DNA from: Anaerolineales bacterium
GTDB taxonomy: Bacteria; Chloroflexota; Anaerolineae; Anaerolineales; UBA4823
Reading direction: 5' to 3'
Length of the DNA stretch: 7,581 nt
Assembly (NCBI GenBank): GCA_026415275.1
Contig: JAOAHK010000110.1
Location: forward strand, 1-7,581
Shown: positions 6,223 through 7,581 of the stretch, one piece after another
Position numbering within the stretch: position 1 is the stretch's first letter
Layout of the letters: each line of letters begins with the position of its first letter
Notes under the pieces: model-generated
The model's database searches: none
The model's input: the letters and a program-made list of their open reading frames with translations, nothing else
What the model was told of the DNA's origin: nothing
Program-made: the position numbers and the translations under genes

Positions 6223-7581
6223 TCAAGGTTCCCGAATTGCTTCATCAAGTGCTTTCGTCAGCGGCCATAATAAGTAAGAAATAACTGAGCGCTTGCCTAC
6301 TACGATTTCTGCACTCGCAGTCATTCCGGGTAATAACCGTTCTTGACCCTTCATATTTTTCAGATGGGCACCTTCCAGATCAATACGACTTAGATAGTAC
6401 ACATCCAGTCCTGTCCCCGAGACATTGTCCCGACGAAATGCATCCTCGCTAATAGTGCGCACTTTTCCAGATAACGTTCCGTGACGTTGGAAGGGATAGG
6501 CATCCAGCTTCAAATGCACCGCATCCCCGATTTTGACATATCCAACATCTTGAGAATCAATTTGCACTTCTGCTTCCAATTCCGCTGCGAGTGGCACTAA
6601 GGTGAAAAATCTCTCTGCCGCGGTGATTACTGATCCAGGCGAGAGTTTAGCCATTTCTAAAACGACGGCATCTGCTGGGGCAAGTAAGGTTACCAATTGA
6701 TGCCGTTTTTCGGCTTTCTGCAATTGTTCATTGATCTCATTGCGTTGCCGCACAGTGTCTAGCAATTCTTCCATAATCTTTTGCCGCCAACTCCTCTCAA
6801 AAGCTTCTTTCTCTGCTTCAGCCGCAGCCAATTCTCGTTTGGCCTCCTGTTCCCGATGAATCGCCAGTTGCAAATCACGTTCTACTTCCATGCGCTTTTG
6901 CCGTGCGTCCAACAGCATAGCCCGTGCTCCCATCTGTTTAGCCAACATGCTTTCCTGCATCGCCTCAATTTCTTGGAGGGGTTTAAGCCGTGCAATCAGC
7001 GACTGTTGATCCTGGCGATGGGTTTGGACTGTTACCTGCAATCGAGCAATATTTTCCCGCATTTGCGTCAGACGTGCCCGGTAACTGGCGCGCCGCTGAG
7101 CTAGCAGTTGTGCCTGGAGCAGCTGGTCTAGATCGGTGATTACGCCCTGATCTGTTGTTCTTTGGCCAAAGTTCTGGTCATCGGCCAATTCTGCCTCTAA
7201 TCGGGCGATTTGGGCGTTTAAGCTGCGCAAGCGGGTGCGCAACTGGGCCTCGTCTGCCCCAGCAAAAGTGGGGTCAAGCGTTGCCAGTCGTTCTCCTTTT
7301 TTGACTACCTGGCCGATGCGGACTTCGATGCTCTGAATGATCGACGTTTCCAACGGCTGTACCACGAGGTTTGGTAAGGGGGTAACGAGACGACCGCGGG
7401 CAACGACCACTTGATCAACCTCAGAGAAGGTCGCCCATACGACGAAGGCTGCAAGCAGCGACAGCAACAGGTACAGCGTCGCTTGGGCTGCTCGGGGTAA
7501 TGGGGTTTGTTCAATTTCGTCCGCGTCAGGGAGGAAAGAAATGACCGGCACATTTAGTTTTTTCGCGGAGGAAGTTACAAA
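6223..7581 (-). CDS. HlyD-family type I secretion periplasmic adaptor (membrane fusion protein), 5' partial
   Basis: This is the inner-membrane-anchored adaptor that links a type I ABC exporter to a TolC-like outer membrane channel. The frame is open to the right edge. A GTG at 7551 would give 442 residues but has no Shine-Dalgarno, so the true start probably lies just outside the window. Counting from that GTG: a cytoplasmic tail, one membrane helix (about 23-41, ATLYLLLSLLAAFVVWATF), a first half-lipoyl motif (VVQPLETSIIQSIEVRIGQ, 63-81, and KGERLATLDP, 85-94), a long charged coiled coil (about 100-285), a second half-lipoyl motif (LLAPADAVVLEMA, about 289-301), a beta-barrel region, and the diagnostic C-terminus GMTASAEIVVGKRSVISYLL...IREP. 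Length and layout are normal for the family. The ABC transporter gene is expected upstream, beyond the right edge. The cargo is unknown; large RTX adhesins commonly use such systems. Confidence 0.95.
   Translation of the reverse strand, partial: FVTSSAKKLNVPVISFLPDADEIEQTPLPRAAQATLYLLLSLLAAFVVWATFSEVDQVVVARGRLVTPLPNLVVQPLETSIIQSIEVRIGQVVKKGERLATLDPTFAGADEAQLRTRLRSLNAQIARLEAELADDQNFGQRTTDQGVITDLDQLLQAQLLAQRRASYRARLTQMRENIARLQVTVQTHRQDQQSLIARLKPLQEIEAMQESMLAKQMGARAMLLDARQKRMEVERDLQLAIHREQEAKRELAAAEAEKEAFERSWRQKIMEELLDTVRQRNEINEQLQKAEKRHQLVTLLAPADAVVLEMAKLSPGSVITAAERFFTLVPLAAELEAEVQIDSQDVGYVKIGDAVHLKLDAYPFQRHGTLSGKVRTISEDAFRRDNVSGTGLDVYYLSRIDLEGAHLKNMKGQERLLPGMTASAEIVVGKRSVISYLLWPLTKALDEAIREP

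Noticed and set aside
6781..7104. Open frame of 107 codons on the + strand inside the HlyD gene
   Set aside because: It lies wholly antisense to a strong family match, is rich in Cys, Phe and Leu without domain features, and has no ribosome binding site; it is a shadow frame.
7549..7551. GTG as the definite start of the HlyD gene
   Set aside because: No Shine-Dalgarno precedes it and the frame continues for ten open codons to the window edge, so the start probably lies outside.

Overview
The window is a polysaccharide or protein glycosylation locus from a Gram-negative bacterium, most likely a proteobacterium. The Gram-negative assignment rests on a HlyD-type periplasmic adaptor of type I secretion, which needs an outer membrane. 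The gene content does not allow a more precise placement. No rRNA, tRNA, CRISPR array, insertion sequence or integrase is visible.

Layout. Six genes run on the + strand from the left edge to 5263. (1) The 3' end of a gene whose product joins the C-terminal tail of a GT41 (SPINDLY/O-GlcNAc transferase type) glycosyltransferase to a class I SAM-dependent methyltransferase. (2) and (3) Two unrecognised proteins whose C-terminal parts look like glycosyltransferases. After a 108-bp gap holding an imperfect inverted repeat come (4) a small cupin sugar 3,4-ketoisomerase (FdtA/QdtA family), (5) a PLP-dependent sugar 3-aminotransferase (FdtB/QdtB-like, DegT/DnrJ/EryC1/StrS family) and (6) a DUF5672 protein that is probably a GT-A glycosyltransferase. 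Two genes run on the - strand from the right edge: a HlyD-family adaptor, open to the window edge, followed 39 bp later by a UDP-glucuronate decarboxylase (UDP-xylose synthase). The two transcription units converge and their last genes overlap tail to tail by 34 bp.

How the genes may work together. Genes 4 and 5 should turn dTDP-4-keto-6-deoxyglucose into a dTDP-3-amino-3,6-dideoxyhexose (Fuc3N or Qui3N type). The decarboxylase should supply UDP-xylose. The GT41 fusion, genes 2 and 3, and the DUF5672 protein are candidate transferases that use such donors, and the methyltransferase domain may cap or decorate the glycan. GT41 enzymes glycosylate proteins, and a type I secretion adaptor lies next door. 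A reasonable but unproven hypothesis is therefore that the locus glycosylates an exported protein such as a large adhesin. An ordinary O-antigen or exopolysaccharide role is the main alternative.

The - strand genes look GC-richer than the + strand block (about 55% against about 32% in two hand-counted 60-base lines). This hints that the glycosylation cassette has a different history, but it is only a spot count.
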